Source: Denitromonas halophila
GTDB lineage: Bacteria > Pseudomonadota > Gammaproteobacteria > Burkholderiales > Rhodocyclaceae
Direction: 5' to 3'
Length of the DNA: 64,000 nt
NCBI RefSeq assembly: GCF_007625155.1
Contig: NZ_VMNK01000003.1
Span: 62,001-126,000 of the forward strand
Shown here: in pieces, positions 55,995-64,000 of the stretch
Layout of the letters: each line of letters starts with the position of its first letter
Position numbering within the stretch: the first letter of the stretch is position 1
Program-made: the position numbers and the translations under genes
The notes under the pieces: model-generated
What the model saw: the letters and a program-made list of their open reading frames with translations, nothing else
What the model was told of the DNA's origin: nothing
The model's database searches: none

Positions 55995-57317
55995 TTACTC
56001 TTTGGCGCGGCGATCAATCACCCGCTTGGCCTTGCCGACGGTGACCCGTTCGATGCTGAACGGGTCGCCGACAATCACCGTGGCGGACACGCCGATCAGG
56101 CTCTTGATGTGGTGCGTCAGCTCTTTGGCCAGCGCTTCTTTTTGTTCGGGGTGACGGCCCACCGGCACGTCCGGGTTGGTCTCGACCTTTACCGTCAAGG
56201 TGTCCATGTGACCCTTTTTGTCCACCTCCAGCAGATACTGCGGTGACAGCTTGGGCATCTTGCAGATCAGCTCTTCGATCTGGGTGGGGAACACATTCAC
56301 GCCGCGGATGATCAGCATGTCATCCGAGCGGCCGGTAATCTTGGCCATGCGGCGCATGCTGCGCGAGGTCGGCGGCAGCAGGCGGGTGAGGTCGCGGGTG
56401 CGGTAGCGGATCACCGGCAGCGCTTCCTTGGACAGCGTAGTGAACACCAGCTCGCCCTCTTCGCCGTCCGGCAGCACTTCGCCGGTGATCGGGTCGATGA
56501 TCTCGGGGTAGAAGTGGTCTTCCCAGATCACCGGACCGTCCTTGCTTTCGATGCACTCGCTGGCCACGCCCGGCCCCATCACTTCCGACAGGCCATAGAT
56601 GTCCACCGCGTCCATGCCGGAGCGCGCTTCCATCGCCAGGCGCATGGCATGCGTCCAGGGCTCGGCGCCGAAGATGCCGACCTTGAGCGAAGTCTCTTTC
56701 GGGTCGATGCCCATGCGCTCCATCTCGTCGAGAATGGTCAGCATGTAGGACGGCGTCACCATGATGATGTCGGGCTTGAAGTCCTGAATGATCTGGATCT
56801 GCTTCTCGGTCTGACCGCCCGACATCGGGATCACCGTACAGCCGAGCTTCTCGGCGCCGTAGTGCGCCCCCAAGCCGCCGGTGAACAAGCCGTAGCCGTA
56901 GGACACATGCACAATGTCGCCGGCCCGGCCGCCCGCGGCTCGAATCGAGCGTGCCACCACGCGCGCCCAGGTGTCGATATCGCGCGAGGTGTAGCCGACC
57001 ACCGTCGGCTTGCCGGTGGTGCCGGACGAGGCATGCACCCGCACCACCTTCTCGCGCGGCACGGCAAACAGCCCGAAGGGGTAGTTGTCGCGCAGGTCCT
57101 GCTTGCCGGTGAAGGGGAACTTGGCCAGATCGGCCAGGGTTTTCAGATCGCTCGGATGCACGCCCTTCTCGTCGAACTTCGCACGGTAGTGCGGCACGTT
57201 GTCGTAGGCGTGCTGCAGGCTCCACTGCATTCGCTTGAGCTGGGTGGCTTGCAGCTCGTCACGGCTCGCGGTTTCGATGGCGTCGAGATCGCCCGGGGCG
57301 GGCACCTTGCAGGTCAT
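55995..57317 (-). CDS. paaK: Phenylacetate-CoA ligase
   Basis: The 440-residue AMP-forming enzyme activates phenylacetate with ATP and CoA, the first step of the pathway. It has the P-loop [16 protein letters not shown] (about 93-108), [12 protein letters not shown] in the adenylate domain and the mobile C-terminal domain (about 330-440). GAGGAG precedes ATG 57317. It is separated from paaI by 75 bp that contain a GC hairpin. Confidence 0.95.
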   Translation of the reverse strand: MTCKVPAPGDLDAIETASRDELQATQLKRMQWSLQHAYDNVPHYRAKFDEKGVHPSDLKTLADLAKFPFTGKQDLRDNYPFGLFAVPREKVVRVHASSGTTGKPTVVGYTSRDIDTWARVVARSIRAAGGRAGDIVHVSYGYGLFTGGLGAHYGAEKLGCTVIPMSGGQTEKQIQIIQDFKPDIIMVTPSYMLTILDEMERMGIDPKETSLKVGIFGAEPWTHAMRLAMEARSGMDAVDIYGLSEVMGPGVASECIESKDGPVIWEDHFYPEIIDPITGEVLPDGEEGELVFTTLSKEALPVIRYRTRDLTRLLPPTSRSMRRMAKITGRSDDMLIIRGVNVFPTQIEELICKMPKLSPQYLLEVDKKGHMDTLTVKVETNPDVPVGRHPEQKEALAKELTHHIKSLIGVSATVIVGDPFSIERVTVGKAKRVIDRRAKE

Positions 57318-57348
57318 GGTTTGTCTCCTCTTCCCTATATCCGGTGTC

Positions 57349-57380
57349 GGCGGCGCATCTGTTTTTTATGTCGCGCCGCC
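57349..57380 (-). other. GC-rich hairpin between paaI and paaK
   Basis: GGCGGCGC (57349-57356) and GCGCCGCC (57373-57380) form an 8-bp perfect stem around a 16-base A/T-rich loop, which contains TTTTTTAT on the plus strand. It is within one operon, so it may tune the amount of downstream mRNA or be a processing site. Confidence 0.4.
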
Positions 57381-57391
57381 AGGCGTTTAGT

Positions 57392-57835
57392 CTACTGCGG
57401 GAACACTGCCCGGCCTTTCAGCCGATAGCTCTTGCCCCGCATCACGGCAATGGTGGCGCCGTGCTGATTGGTCACGGTGATGTCGTACACTCCGGTGCGG
57501 CCCGACAGCGCCACTTCGCGCGCCGTGGCGGTCAGCACATCGCCCTCGCGCGCCGGCGCAATGAAGTCCACGCTGATGCCCGAGGCCACCGTCTGTTCGT
57601 TGTAGCTGTTGCACGCAAAGGCGAAAGCCGAATCGGCCAGCGTGGTCACAAAGCCGCCGTGGATGATGGCGAAGCCGTTGAGCATGTCGGCGCGCACGGT
57701 CATGGTCAGCGTGGCGCGGCCGGGGCCGACCTCGACGAATGTCATGCCGAGGCCGCGCGAGGCCTGGTCGTTGGCGAACATGGTGTCGCGCACCTGTTCG
57801 GCGATTTGCTGGGGGTCGAGTGCTTTGGTATCCAT
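57392..57835 (-). CDS. paaI: Hydroxyphenylacetyl-CoA thioesterase PaaI
   Basis: The 147-residue hot-dog thioesterase has the family motif LNGFAIIHGGFVTTLADSAFAFACNSYNEQTVASGISVDF. It rescues CoA from dead-end products of the pathway. ATG 57835 (MDTKALDPQ) is the likely start; an alternative ATG at 57856 overlaps the end of paaH. It lies between paaH and paaK. Confidence 0.93.
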   Translation of the reverse strand: MDTKALDPQQIAEQVRDTMFANDQASRGLGMTFVEVGPGRATLTMTVRADMLNGFAIIHGGFVTTLADSAFAFACNSYNEQTVASGISVDFIAPAREGDVLTATAREVALSGRTGVYDITVTNQHGATIAVMRGKSYRLKGRAVFPQ

Positions 57836-57845
57836 GGGGCTCACA

Positions 57846-59372
57846 TCAGTTCGCATGAAAAGTCGCGCCGGTCAGCGCCTTGCGCTGGAGCAGGGGCGAG
57901 AGTCGGTAGCGGGTGTCGACATAGTGCGCCCGCAAGTGATCGAGCACTTCGGCGATAAAGGCCGGGCCCAGGCGGTCCGCCCAGGCCAGCGGGCCGAGCG
58001 GGTAGTTGGTGCCGTAGCGCATGGCGGTGTCGATGTCGGCCGCCGAGCCGATGCCGGCCAGCACGGCATCGGCCGCCTCGTTGGCCAGCATGGCCACCGT
58101 GCGCAGACCGAGCATGCCGGCCACGTCATCCAGTTGCGCGACTGCCAGGCCGGCGGCCTGCAAGGTGCCAACCACATCGGTCAGCGCGCCACGGCCGCAA
58201 CGGTCCGCCGCGCACAGCGTCAGGCGCGGCGTCTTGGCAAAATCGAGGCACAGATCGAACAGCACCACATGGTCGTAACGGCTGTCGACCGCACGGCGCG
58301 TGGCGGTTCGGCCATCGCTCATCATCAGCCGCGCCGAGCCGATTTCCAGCCAGCCATGACCGCTGCCGGCGGTGCGCTCAACCGTGATGCCGGCCTGCTC
58401 AATGCGCCCGATCAATGCCGCGGCTGGCCCCAGGTCGCCGACCACGCGCACACGGCGAACCGGCGAGGCGGGCGCGAAATCGGCCGACGCGGGGAGGCTT
58501 TTGCCTTCGCCGTAAGCGTAGAAACCTTGCCCACTCTTGCGACCGAAGCGCCCGGCGTGCACCAGCTCTTGCTGGATCAGATGCGGGGTGTAGCGGCTGT
58601 CATTGAAGCAGGCGGCAAACACCGACTGGCTGACCGCGTGATTCACGTCATGGCCGATCAGGTCCATCAACTCGAACGGCCCCATCGGAAAACCGCAGCC
58701 CTCGCGCATCACCGCGTCCAGCGTCGCCGGCGTCGCGGCCTGCTCGGCGAGCACCCGCAGCGCTTCACCGTAATAGGGGCGGGCCACGCGATTAACGATG
58801 AAGCCCGGCGTCGATTTGGCAAACACCGGCACCTTGCCCCAGGCCTTGGCGGTGGCGTGCACCGTCTGCGCAACGGCCGGATCGGTGGCCAGGCCAGACA
58901 CCACTTCGACCAGCTTCATGCGCGGCGCGGGGTTGAAGAAATGCATGCCGACCACCTGACCGGGGCGCGCCAGCGGCGCCGCCATGGCAGTGATCGACAA
59001 GGAAGAGGTGTTGGTGGCGAGAATCGCCTCGGGCGAGAGCACGGTTTCGAGCTCGGCGAACAAGGTCTGCTTCACATCCAGCCGCTCAACAATCGCCTCA
59101 ATCGCCAGCATCGCGTCGGCGGCGTCGGCCAGACTGCTGATCGGAACAACCCGCGCCAGCGCCGCGTCGGCAGCGTCCTGTGTAAGCTTGTCGCGGCTCA
59201 CCAGAAAGGCCAGATCCTTGGCAATGCCGGCGCGACCGCGCTCGACCGCCTCGGCCTGCATGTCATACAAATAGACGGTATGCCCGGCCACGGCGGCCAC
59301 ATGGGCAATGCCGCTGCCCATCGCACCGGCGCCAATCACCAGCACCCGGCTGGACGTTTTCAGTGCGTCCAT
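57846..59372 (-). CDS. paaH: 3-hydroxyadipyl-CoA dehydrogenase PaaH
   Basis: The 508-residue enzyme oxidises 3-hydroxyadipyl-CoA to 3-oxoadipyl-CoA with NAD. The Rossmann domain starts with VLVIGAGAMGSGIAHVAAVAGH, followed by TNTSSLSITA and GMHFFNPAPRMKLVEVVSG, then two C-terminal 3HCDH helical domains (about 190-280 and 405-500). It follows paaG by 3 bp, so the two are in one operon. Confidence 0.94.
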   Translation of the reverse strand: MDALKTSSRVLVIGAGAMGSGIAHVAAVAGHTVYLYDMQAEAVERGRAGIAKDLAFLVSRDKLTQDAADAALARVVPISSLADAADAMLAIEAIVERLDVKQTLFAELETVLSPEAILATNTSSLSITAMAAPLARPGQVVGMHFFNPAPRMKLVEVVSGLATDPAVAQTVHATAKAWGKVPVFAKSTPGFIVNRVARPYYGEALRVLAEQAATPATLDAVMREGCGFPMGPFELMDLIGHDVNHAVSQSVFAACFNDSRYTPHLIQQELVHAGRFGRKSGQGFYAYGEGKSLPASADFAPASPVRRVRVVGDLGPAAALIGRIEQAGITVERTAGSGHGWLEIGSARLMMSDGRTATRRAVDSRYDHVVLFDLCLDFAKTPRLTLCAADRCGRGALTDVVGTLQAAGLAVAQLDDVAGMLGLRTVAMLANEAADAVLAGIGSAADIDTAMRYGTNYPLGPLAWADRLGPAFIAEVLDHLRAHYVDTRYRLSPLLQRKALTGATFHAN

Positions 59373-59375
59373 CGT

Positions 59376-60182
59376 TCAGCGCCCTGTAAAGCGCGGCGTG
59401 CGCTTTTCCATGAAGGCGGCCACGCCCTCACGATAGTCGTCCGACTGGCCACAGGCGCGCATCATGTCGCGCTCCATGTCGAGCTGGGTCGAAAAATCCT
59501 GCGTCGAGCTGGCCCAGATGGCTTTCTTGGTCTGCGCGAAGCCAACCGTCGGGCCGGCCGCCATCTGCTTGGCCAGCGCGCTCACCGTCGGCATCAGCGC
59601 GTCATCATCTACACACTTCCAGATCAACCCCCAGGCTTCGGCCTGATCGGCCGGCAGCTTGTCGCCCAGCATCGCCAGCCCCATCGCCCGTGCGGGACCG
59701 AGCAGTCGCGGCAGAATCCAGGTGCCGCCGGTATCGGGGATCAGCCCGAGCTTGCAGAAGGCCTGAATGAAACTGGCCGAGCGCGCGGCAAAAACCAGGT
59801 CGCAGGCCAGCGCCAGATTGGCCCCTGCACCGGCCGCCACGCCATTGACGGCGGCAATCACCGGCATGTCCAGCGCGCGCAGTGCCATCACCAGCGGCTT
59901 GTAGTTCTTTTCGACCGAGACACCCAGATCCGGCGCGGCATCGCCGGCCGACACGCTGCGGTCGGACAGATCCTGCCCGGCGCAAAAGCCGCGGCCGGCA
60001 CCGGTCAGCACCATCGCGCGCACCGAGCCATCGGCGCGTCCGGCGCGGATGAGCTCCAGCGCGCTGCGCACTTCGGCGTGCATCGCATCGGTAAAGCTGT
60101 TCAATCGGTCGGGCCGGTTGAGGGTCAGCGTGGCCACGCCGTCCTCGATGTTCAGGGCAATCGTCTCGAAGTCTTGCGCCAT
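59376..60182 (-). CDS. paaG: 1,2-epoxyphenylacetyl-CoA isomerase PaaG
   Basis: The 268-residue crotonase-fold enzyme isomerises the epoxide to oxepin-CoA and also acts as a later enoyl-CoA isomerase. Oxyanion-hole stretches are FCAGQDLSD and GVAAGAGANLALACD. AAGGACG precedes ATG 60182, which is chosen over a frame from 60335 whose extra N-terminus is unlike the family. It is the first gene of the minus-strand paa series and faces paaN across 260 bp. Confidence 0.93.
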   Translation of the reverse strand: MAQDFETIALNIEDGVATLTLNRPDRLNSFTDAMHAEVRSALELIRAGRADGSVRAMVLTGAGRGFCAGQDLSDRSVSAGDAAPDLGVSVEKNYKPLVMALRALDMPVIAAVNGVAAGAGANLALACDLVFAARSASFIQAFCKLGLIPDTGGTWILPRLLGPARAMGLAMLGDKLPADQAEAWGLIWKCVDDDALMPTVSALAKQMAAGPTVGFAQTKKAIWASSTQDFSTQLDMERDMMRACGQSDDYREGVAAFMEKRTPRFTGR

Positions 60183-60315
60183 CGTGTCGTCCTTTGGCTG
60201 CCGGGGCCATGGCCCCGGCCTGCGGTTGTCTCCACCACCCGGCCGCGTTCGCCCCACTGGGCAAGCGCCGTCGGCAAGCTGTACTGTTCCGGTCGGGGAG
60301 AATGATTTTCTTTGT

Positions 60316-60335
60316 TTGACCGACCGGTCGATCAA
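60316..60335. promoter_or_regulatory. Near-perfect palindrome, candidate PaaR (TetR) operator
   Basis: TTGACCGACCGGTCGATCAA has one mismatched pair in 20 bases, around the centre CGACCGGTCG. This is the shape expected for a TetR-family site and resembles the ACCGACCGGTCGGT-type sequences reported for betaproteobacterial PaaR. It overlaps the -35 box and spacer of the paaN promoter and lies in the shared paaG/paaN region. Confidence 0.7.
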
Positions 60336-60344
60336 CAGTAAAAT
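60316..60344 (+). promoter_or_regulatory. paaN promoter
   Basis: TTGACC (60316-60321), a 17-bp spacer and TAAAAT (60339-60344) form a good sigma70-type promoter reading towards paaN. Its -35 box and spacer coincide with the candidate operator, which suggests direct steric repression. No equally clear minus-strand promoter for paaG was found, although TTGATC lies at the other operator end. Confidence 0.6.
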
Positions 60345-60443
60345 TGATATACGTCAAAAAAGCAAGCCCCCTGAGATCAAAAACCGGTCGCTACGCACAC
60401 ACGCTACGCCGTGGCAGGCCGCCAGCCCCGTGAAGGAGACACC

Positions 60444-62111
60444 ATGTCGCACCCGCTTTTCGAGAAGCATCAGGCCACGCTGGAACAGGCGCTCGGCGCC
60501 ATCCGCAGCCGCGCTTACTGGACACCCTTCAACGAAATGCCCAGCCCGCGGGTGTATGGCGAAACCGCCGACACCGACGGCAAAGCGGCGGTCGAGGCCT
60601 GCTTTGGCCGCGAGTTCGCCCTGAACCAGCCCGGCCAGCGCGGCACCGCCGCCACCGAAACCTCGCCCTACGGCGTGGCGATGAATGTGAGCTATCCGGT
60701 CTGCGACACCGAAGCGCTGATCGACGCCGCCCAGGCCGCCATGCCCGCCTGGCAGAAACTGGGTGCCGCCGGGCGCACCGGCGTGTGTCTGGAAATTCTC
60801 GACCGCCTCAACAAACACAGCTTCGAGATCGCCCACGCGGTGATGCTGACCACCGGTCAGGGCTGGATGATGGCCTTCCAGGCCGGCGGCCCGCATGCGC
60901 AGGATCGCGGCCTGGAAGCCGTGGCCTACGCCTGGGACGAGCAATCGCGCATCACACCCGAAGCCCGCTGGGAGAAACCGCAGGGCAAGAACCCACCGCT
61001 GGTGATGAAGAAGCATTTCGAGATCGTCGGGCGTGGCGTCGCGCTGGTGATCGGCTGCGGCACCTTCCCCACCTGGAACACCTACCCCGGCGTGTTCGCC
61101 GCGCTGGCCACCGGCAACCCGGTGATCATCAAGGCGCACAGCAACGCCATCCTGCCCGCCGCCATCACCGTGCGCATCGCGCGCGAAGTGCTGACCGAGG
61201 CTGGCTTGGACGCCAATCTGATCAGCCTCGCCGTAGTCGAAAAGCGCGCCGAAACCCAGGCGCTGGCCACCCACCCGGCGATCAAGTCCATCGACTTCAC
61301 CGGCAGCAACGTCTTCGGCCAGTGGCTGATTGACAATGCCCGCCAGGCCAATGTGTATGCCGAGCTGGCCGGGGTGAACAACGTGGTGATCGAATCGACC
61401 GACAACTACAAGGCCATGCTGCGCAACATGGCCTTCACGCTCAGCCTGTATTCGGGCCAGATGTGCACCACCACCCAGGCCATCCTGGTCCCGGCCAGCG
61501 GCATCGAGACCGACCAGGGCCACAAGAGCTTTGACGACGTGGCGCACGATCTTGGTGCGGCGATCGCAAAATTCCTCGGCGACATCAACGTAGCCACGGC
61601 CGTGCTCGGCGCGATCCAGTCCAACGCCACGGTCGACCGCATCAACGAAGCCGGCGCGCACGGCACCATCGTGCTCGACTCGAAGAAACTGGTGCACCCG
61701 CAGTTCCCCGATGCCACGGTCTACACCCCGGTACTGCTCACCTGCGACGCGGCGGACGAAAAGAGCTATATGGAAGAGCGCTTCGGCCCGATCAGCTTCG
61801 TGGTCAAGGTCGCCGACGGCGCAGCGGCGATTGCCCTGTCGGAGCGCATCGTCAAGGAGCATGGCGCGCTCACCGTCGGCCTGTATTCGACCCGGCAGGA
61901 CGTCATCGACGCCATGACGGATGCCACCCTGCGCGCCGGCGTCGCGCTATCGATCAACCTGACCGGCGGCGTGTTCGTGAACCAGTCGGCAGCCTTCTCC
62001 GACTACCACGGCACCGGCGCCAATCCCTCGGCCAACGCCAGCTACTCGGACGCGGCCTTCGTCGCCAACCGCTTCCGCGTCATCCAGCGCCGTTACCACG
62101 TCGCCGAGTGA
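60444..62111 (+). CDS. paaN: Phenylacetate pathway aldehyde dehydrogenase PaaN (no hydratase domain)
   Basis: The 555-residue protein belongs to the TIGR02288-like PaaN group: an aldehyde dehydrogenase with catalytic Cys341 in SGQMCTTTQA and an N-terminal extension (MSHPLFEKHQATLEQALGAI). E. coli PaaZ is about 680 residues with a C-terminal MaoC hydratase domain that opens the oxepin-CoA ring; this protein ends at RVIQRRYHVAE without it. It would oxidise the open-chain semialdehyde. GAAGGAG precedes the ATG. Confidence 0.93.
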   Translation: MSHPLFEKHQATLEQALGAIRSRAYWTPFNEMPSPRVYGETADTDGKAAVEACFGREFALNQPGQRGTAATETSPYGVAMNVSYPVCDTEALIDAAQAAMPAWQKLGAAGRTGVCLEILDRLNKHSFEIAHAVMLTTGQGWMMAFQAGGPHAQDRGLEAVAYAWDEQSRITPEARWEKPQGKNPPLVMKKHFEIVGRGVALVIGCGTFPTWNTYPGVFAALATGNPVIIKAHSNAILPAAITVRIAREVLTEAGLDANLISLAVVEKRAETQALATHPAIKSIDFTGSNVFGQWLIDNARQANVYAELAGVNNVVIESTDNYKAMLRNMAFTLSLYSGQMCTTTQAILVPASGIETDQGHKSFDDVAHDLGAAIAKFLGDINVATAVLGAIQSNATVDRINEAGAHGTIVLDSKKLVHPQFPDATVYTPVLLTCDAADEKSYMEERFGPISFVVKVADGAAAIALSERIVKEHGALTVGLYSTRQDVIDAMTDATLRAGVALSINLTGGVFVNQSAAFSDYHGTGANPSANASYSDAAFVANRFRVIQRRYHVAE

Positions 62112-62149
62112 TGCACCGGGGCTGGCACCCCGCCCGCCCCTTGCGATCC

Positions 62150-62235
62150 GTAGGGCGGAAAAGCGTAGCGCCTTCCGCCGAACAACGCCCCGACGCGACA
62201 CCGATGGCGGAAGGCGCTTCGCTTTTCCGCCCCAC
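62150..62235. repeat. Palindromic intergenic repeat, first of an inverted pair
   Basis: The 86-bp element begins GTAGGGCGGAAAAGCG and ends CGCTTTTCCGCCCCAC, so its arms are near reverse complements. The central part CCGCCGAACAACGCCCCG, read on the other strand, matches the centre of the element at 62867. It lies between paaN and paaY. It looks like a REP/REPIN-type dispersed sequence; the transposase is not in the window. Confidence 0.75.
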
Positions 62236-62249
62236 CCAAGGACCCCGCC

Positions 62250-62858
62250 ATGCCCTGCTATGAAATCGACGGCCTCAAACCGGTCATTCACCCCACCGCC
62301 TTCGTGCACCCCGACGCCGTGCTGATCGGCGACGTCATCGTCGGCCCGCACTGCTATGTCGCCCCGCTGGCCAGCCTGCGCGGCGACTTCGGCCGCATCG
62401 TCCTCGAAGCCGGCTCCAATGTGCAAGACACCTGCGTGATGCACGGCTTCCCCGGCACCGACACGGTAGTCGAAGAAGACGGCCATGTCGGCCACGGCGC
62501 CGTGCTGCACGGCTGCCGGATCGGCAAGAACGCGCTGATCGGCATGAACGCCGTGGTAATGGACAACGCGGTGGTCGGCGAGGCGAGCATCGTCGCCGCC
62601 TGCGCCTTCGTCAAAGCCGGCATGCAGATCCCGGCCCGGCAACTGGTCGCCGGCATGCCCGCCAAGGTAGTGCGCGAACTCTCCGACCAGGAAATCGCCT
62701 GGAAGAGCGACGGCACCCGCACCTATCAGGAACTGACCGAGCGCTGCCACGCCACGCTCAAGCCCTGCGCGCCGCTGACCGAGATGGAACCCGGCCGCGA
62801 ACGGCTGCGCTTCGACGACAGCGTGGTGCCGCTAGTGGACCTCAAGAAAAACGCCTGA
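62250..62858 (+). CDS. paaY: PaaY: gamma-carbonic-anhydrase-type thioesterase of the paa pathway
   Basis: The 202-residue protein has left-handed beta-helix hexapeptide repeats ([82 protein letters not shown]) with the zinc-binding His residues of gamma carbonic anhydrases. In phenylacetate clusters PaaY acts as a thioesterase that relieves CoA-trapping by dead-end products. AAGGACC precedes the ATG. It is flanked by two inverted repeat elements. Confidence 0.92.
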   Translation: MPCYEIDGLKPVIHPTAFVHPDAVLIGDVIVGPHCYVAPLASLRGDFGRIVLEAGSNVQDTCVMHGFPGTDTVVEEDGHVGHGAVLHGCRIGKNALIGMNAVVMDNAVVGEASIVAACAFVKAGMQIPARQLVAGMPAKVVRELSDQEIAWKSDGTRTYQELTERCHATLKPCAPLTEMEPGRERLRFDDSVVPLVDLKKNA

Positions 62859-62866
62859 CCGCCGTC

Positions 62867-62952
62867 GTAGGGCGGAAGAGCGCAGCGTCATCCGCCATCG
62901 GTGCCGCTTTGGGGCCTTGTTCGGCGGAAGGCGCTTCGCTTTTCCGCCCTAC
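62867..62952. repeat. Palindromic intergenic repeat, second of an inverted pair
   Basis: The 86-bp element begins GTAGGGCGGAAGAGCG and ends CGCTTTTCCGCCCTAC. Its centre CCGCCATCGGTGCCGC and TTGTTCGGCGG are the reverse complement of the centre of the element at 62150, so the two copies point in opposite directions around paaY. It begins about 9 bp past the paaY stop and could also act as its transcript end. Confidence 0.75.
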
Positions 62953-62979
62953 CTGATGTCTCGATGCCGTCGGATCGGG

Positions 62980-63384
62980 TCAGACCCCGCCCAAGGCCGC
63001 CACCCCGGCACGCGCCACCTGCGCGTCTTCACCGGCCGTCACGCCCGACACGCCAACCGCGCCGATGACCGCGCCATCGACCACGATGGGCTCACCGCCT
63101 TCGAGCGGTACCACCGGCATGGCCAGCGCGGCGAAGCGGCCTTTGTTGACCATGTCTTCAAACACCTTGCTGGGCTTGCCGGTGAGCACGCAGGTGCGCG
63201 CTTTTTCGGGCGCCACGGCCGCACTCATCAGCGGCGCACCGTCCATGCGCTGCAACCACAGCGCGTGACCGCCCGCATCGCAGATGGCGATGCTGACCGC
63301 CCAGCCATTGGCCAGGGCCTCCGTCTCGGCCGCGGCGGCGATCTGCTTCACATCGTGAAGGGTGAGCATGTTGGTGGTTTTCAT
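62980..63384 (-). CDS. GlcG/HbpS-family heme-binding-like protein
   Basis: The 134-residue protein has the GlcG/HbpS fold: LHDVKQIAAAAETEALANGWAVSIAICDAGGHALWLQRMDGAP and GGEPIVVDGAVIGAVGVSGVTAGEDAQVARAG. Homologues occur with glycolate and glyoxylate genes and in heme sensing. ATG 63384 (MKTTNMLTL) has AAGGAAGG upstream. It lies 20 bp downstream of the glycerate kinase gene, in the same operon. The exact role is unknown. Confidence 0.88.
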   Translation of the reverse strand: MKTTNMLTLHDVKQIAAAAETEALANGWAVSIAICDAGGHALWLQRMDGAPLMSAAVAPEKARTCVLTGKPSKVFEDMVNKGRFAALAMPVVPLEGGEPIVVDGAVIGAVGVSGVTAGEDAQVARAGVAALGGV

Positions 63385-63403
63385 GATTGTGCCTTCCTTG
63401 CGC

Positions 63404-64000
63404 TCACGCTGATTCAATCAGGATGGCGCGAAAATCATTCACATTGGTGCGCGTGGGGCCGGTGATCAGGGCGTCGCCCAGCGCGTCGAAAAACCCGTGA
63501 CCGTCGTTGTTATCCAGGCTGTCGTGCGGCGGTCGGCCGGCAGCCCAGGCCCGCGCCAGGGTATCCGGGCCGATGAAGGCGCCAGCGATTTCTTCCAACC
63601 CATCGACACCGTCGGTGTCGCCGGCCACGGCATGTACCCCCGGCGCGCCATTGAGCGCCACCGCCAGCGACAGCAGAAACTCCACATTGCGCCCGCCCCG
63701 GCCGCCACCGCGCACGGTGACCGTGGTTTCGCCGCCCGACAGCAACACGCAAGGCGGCGCGATGGGCTGGCCGTGATTGCGCACCTGCCAGGCGATGCCG
63801 GCGTGCACCTTGCCCACGTCGCGCGCCTCGCCCTCGATGCTGTCGCCGAGAATCATCGGCGTCACGCCCGCCGCGCGCGCCACTTCGGCGGCGGCTTCGA
63901 GCGCCATCTGCGGCGTGGCGATCAGGTGCGTGCTGACGCCGGCCAGGCGCGTATCGCCAGGCTTCACGGTTTCACCACGGCCGCTGTCGAGCAGGGCCCG
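63404..64000 (-). CDS. ttuD: Glycerate 2-kinase (type 2, MOFRL), C-terminal part
   Basis: The gene enters from the right edge, so only the last 198 or so codons are seen. The C-terminal MOFRL-type segment has VLLSGGETTVTVRGGGRGGRNVEF, AGDTDGVDG and the ending TRTNVNDFRAILIESA. It phosphorylates glycerate, linking glyoxylate or tartrate breakdown to glycolysis. The GlcG-like gene 20 bp downstream is the usual companion. The internal GTG at 63967 is not the true start; the frame is open to the edge. Confidence 0.9.
   Translation of the reverse strand, partial: RALLDSGRGETVKPGDTRLAGVSTHLIATPQMALEAAAEVARAAGVTPMILGDSIEGEARDVGKVHAGIAWQVRNHGQPIAPPCVLLSGGETTVTVRGGGRGGRNVEFLLSLAVALNGAPGVHAVAGDTDGVDGLEEIAGAFIGPDTLARAWAAGRPPHDSLDNNDGHGFFDALGDALITGPTRTNVNDFRAILIESA

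Noticed and set aside
57609-60305. Long plus-strand ORF (898 codons) opposite paaI, paaH and paaG
   Set aside because: Antisense shadow of three well-supported genes; composition is arginine- and histidine-rich with no motif.

Overview
The window is about 64 kb of GC-rich, densely coding chromosomal DNA. Gene content points to a betaproteobacterium of the Rhodocyclales (Azoarcus/Thauera/Zoogloea-like): a complete paa phenylacetyl-CoA cluster that includes the PaaN-type aldehyde dehydrogenase, a LivM-LivG fusion, a fused acyl-CoA mutase IcmF, and the order zapB-zapA-6S RNA. The assignment is an inference from gene families and was not tested by phylogeny. No phage, insertion sequence, tRNA, rRNA operon or CRISPR array was seen.

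Layout. 1-2.6 kb: an MFS exporter, a secreted protein of unknown function and a 66-residue protein. 2.6-10 kb: icmF, a divergent AraC-type regulator, and a hybrid sensor kinase with an OmpR-type regulator. 10-13.5 kb: a VOC-family protein, a small cupin, a YpfJ-type zinc peptidase and a KamA-type radical SAM protein. 13.9-21.8 kb: a propionyl-CoA to succinyl-CoA operon (methylmalonyl-CoA mutase, MeaB, PccB, PccA) with a divergent GntR-type regulator. 21.8-29 kb: a patatin/beta-barrel protein, a DUF485/ActP acetate permease pair, an enoyl-CoA hydratase, a TauE/SafE permease, an EVE protein and a DUF1850 lipoprotein. 29-29.8 kb: 6S RNA, zapA and zapB. 29.8-35 kb: cobalamin genes (cobQ, cbiB, cobD, two BtuF-like proteins). 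35-45 kb: an M48 peptidase, leuA with a candidate leader peptide, yggL, a MarR/MFS pair, yaeQ, rhlE, a CoA-transferase, a MaoC hydratase and HU. 45.3-62.9 kb: the phenylacetate island. 63-64 kb: a GlcG-like protein and a glycerate kinase cut by the window edge.

How the genes fit together. Two B12-dependent acyl-CoA mutases (IcmF and methylmalonyl-CoA mutase) share the window with B12 synthesis and binding genes. The MCM promoter and the promoter of the distant VOC gene carry the same 16-bp palindrome (ATCCATAATTATGGAT-type). This suggests that the GntR regulator controls both and that the VOC protein may be the missing methylmalonyl-CoA epimerase. In the phenylacetate island, one minus-strand series encodes paaG, paaH, paaI, paaK, paaABCDE, a TetR regulator, the thiolase and a Liv-type ABC importer. 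paaN and paaY run the other way from a promoter that overlaps a near-perfect TetR-type operator. PaaN has no hydratase domain, so ring opening must come from a separate protein; the stand-alone MaoC protein at 44.3-44.7 kb is a candidate.

The best regulatory and RNA observations are the shared palindromes, the PaaR-type operator, a 32-codon leucine-rich leader ORF before leuA, the 6S RNA, and a pair of inverted palindromic repeats flanking paaY.
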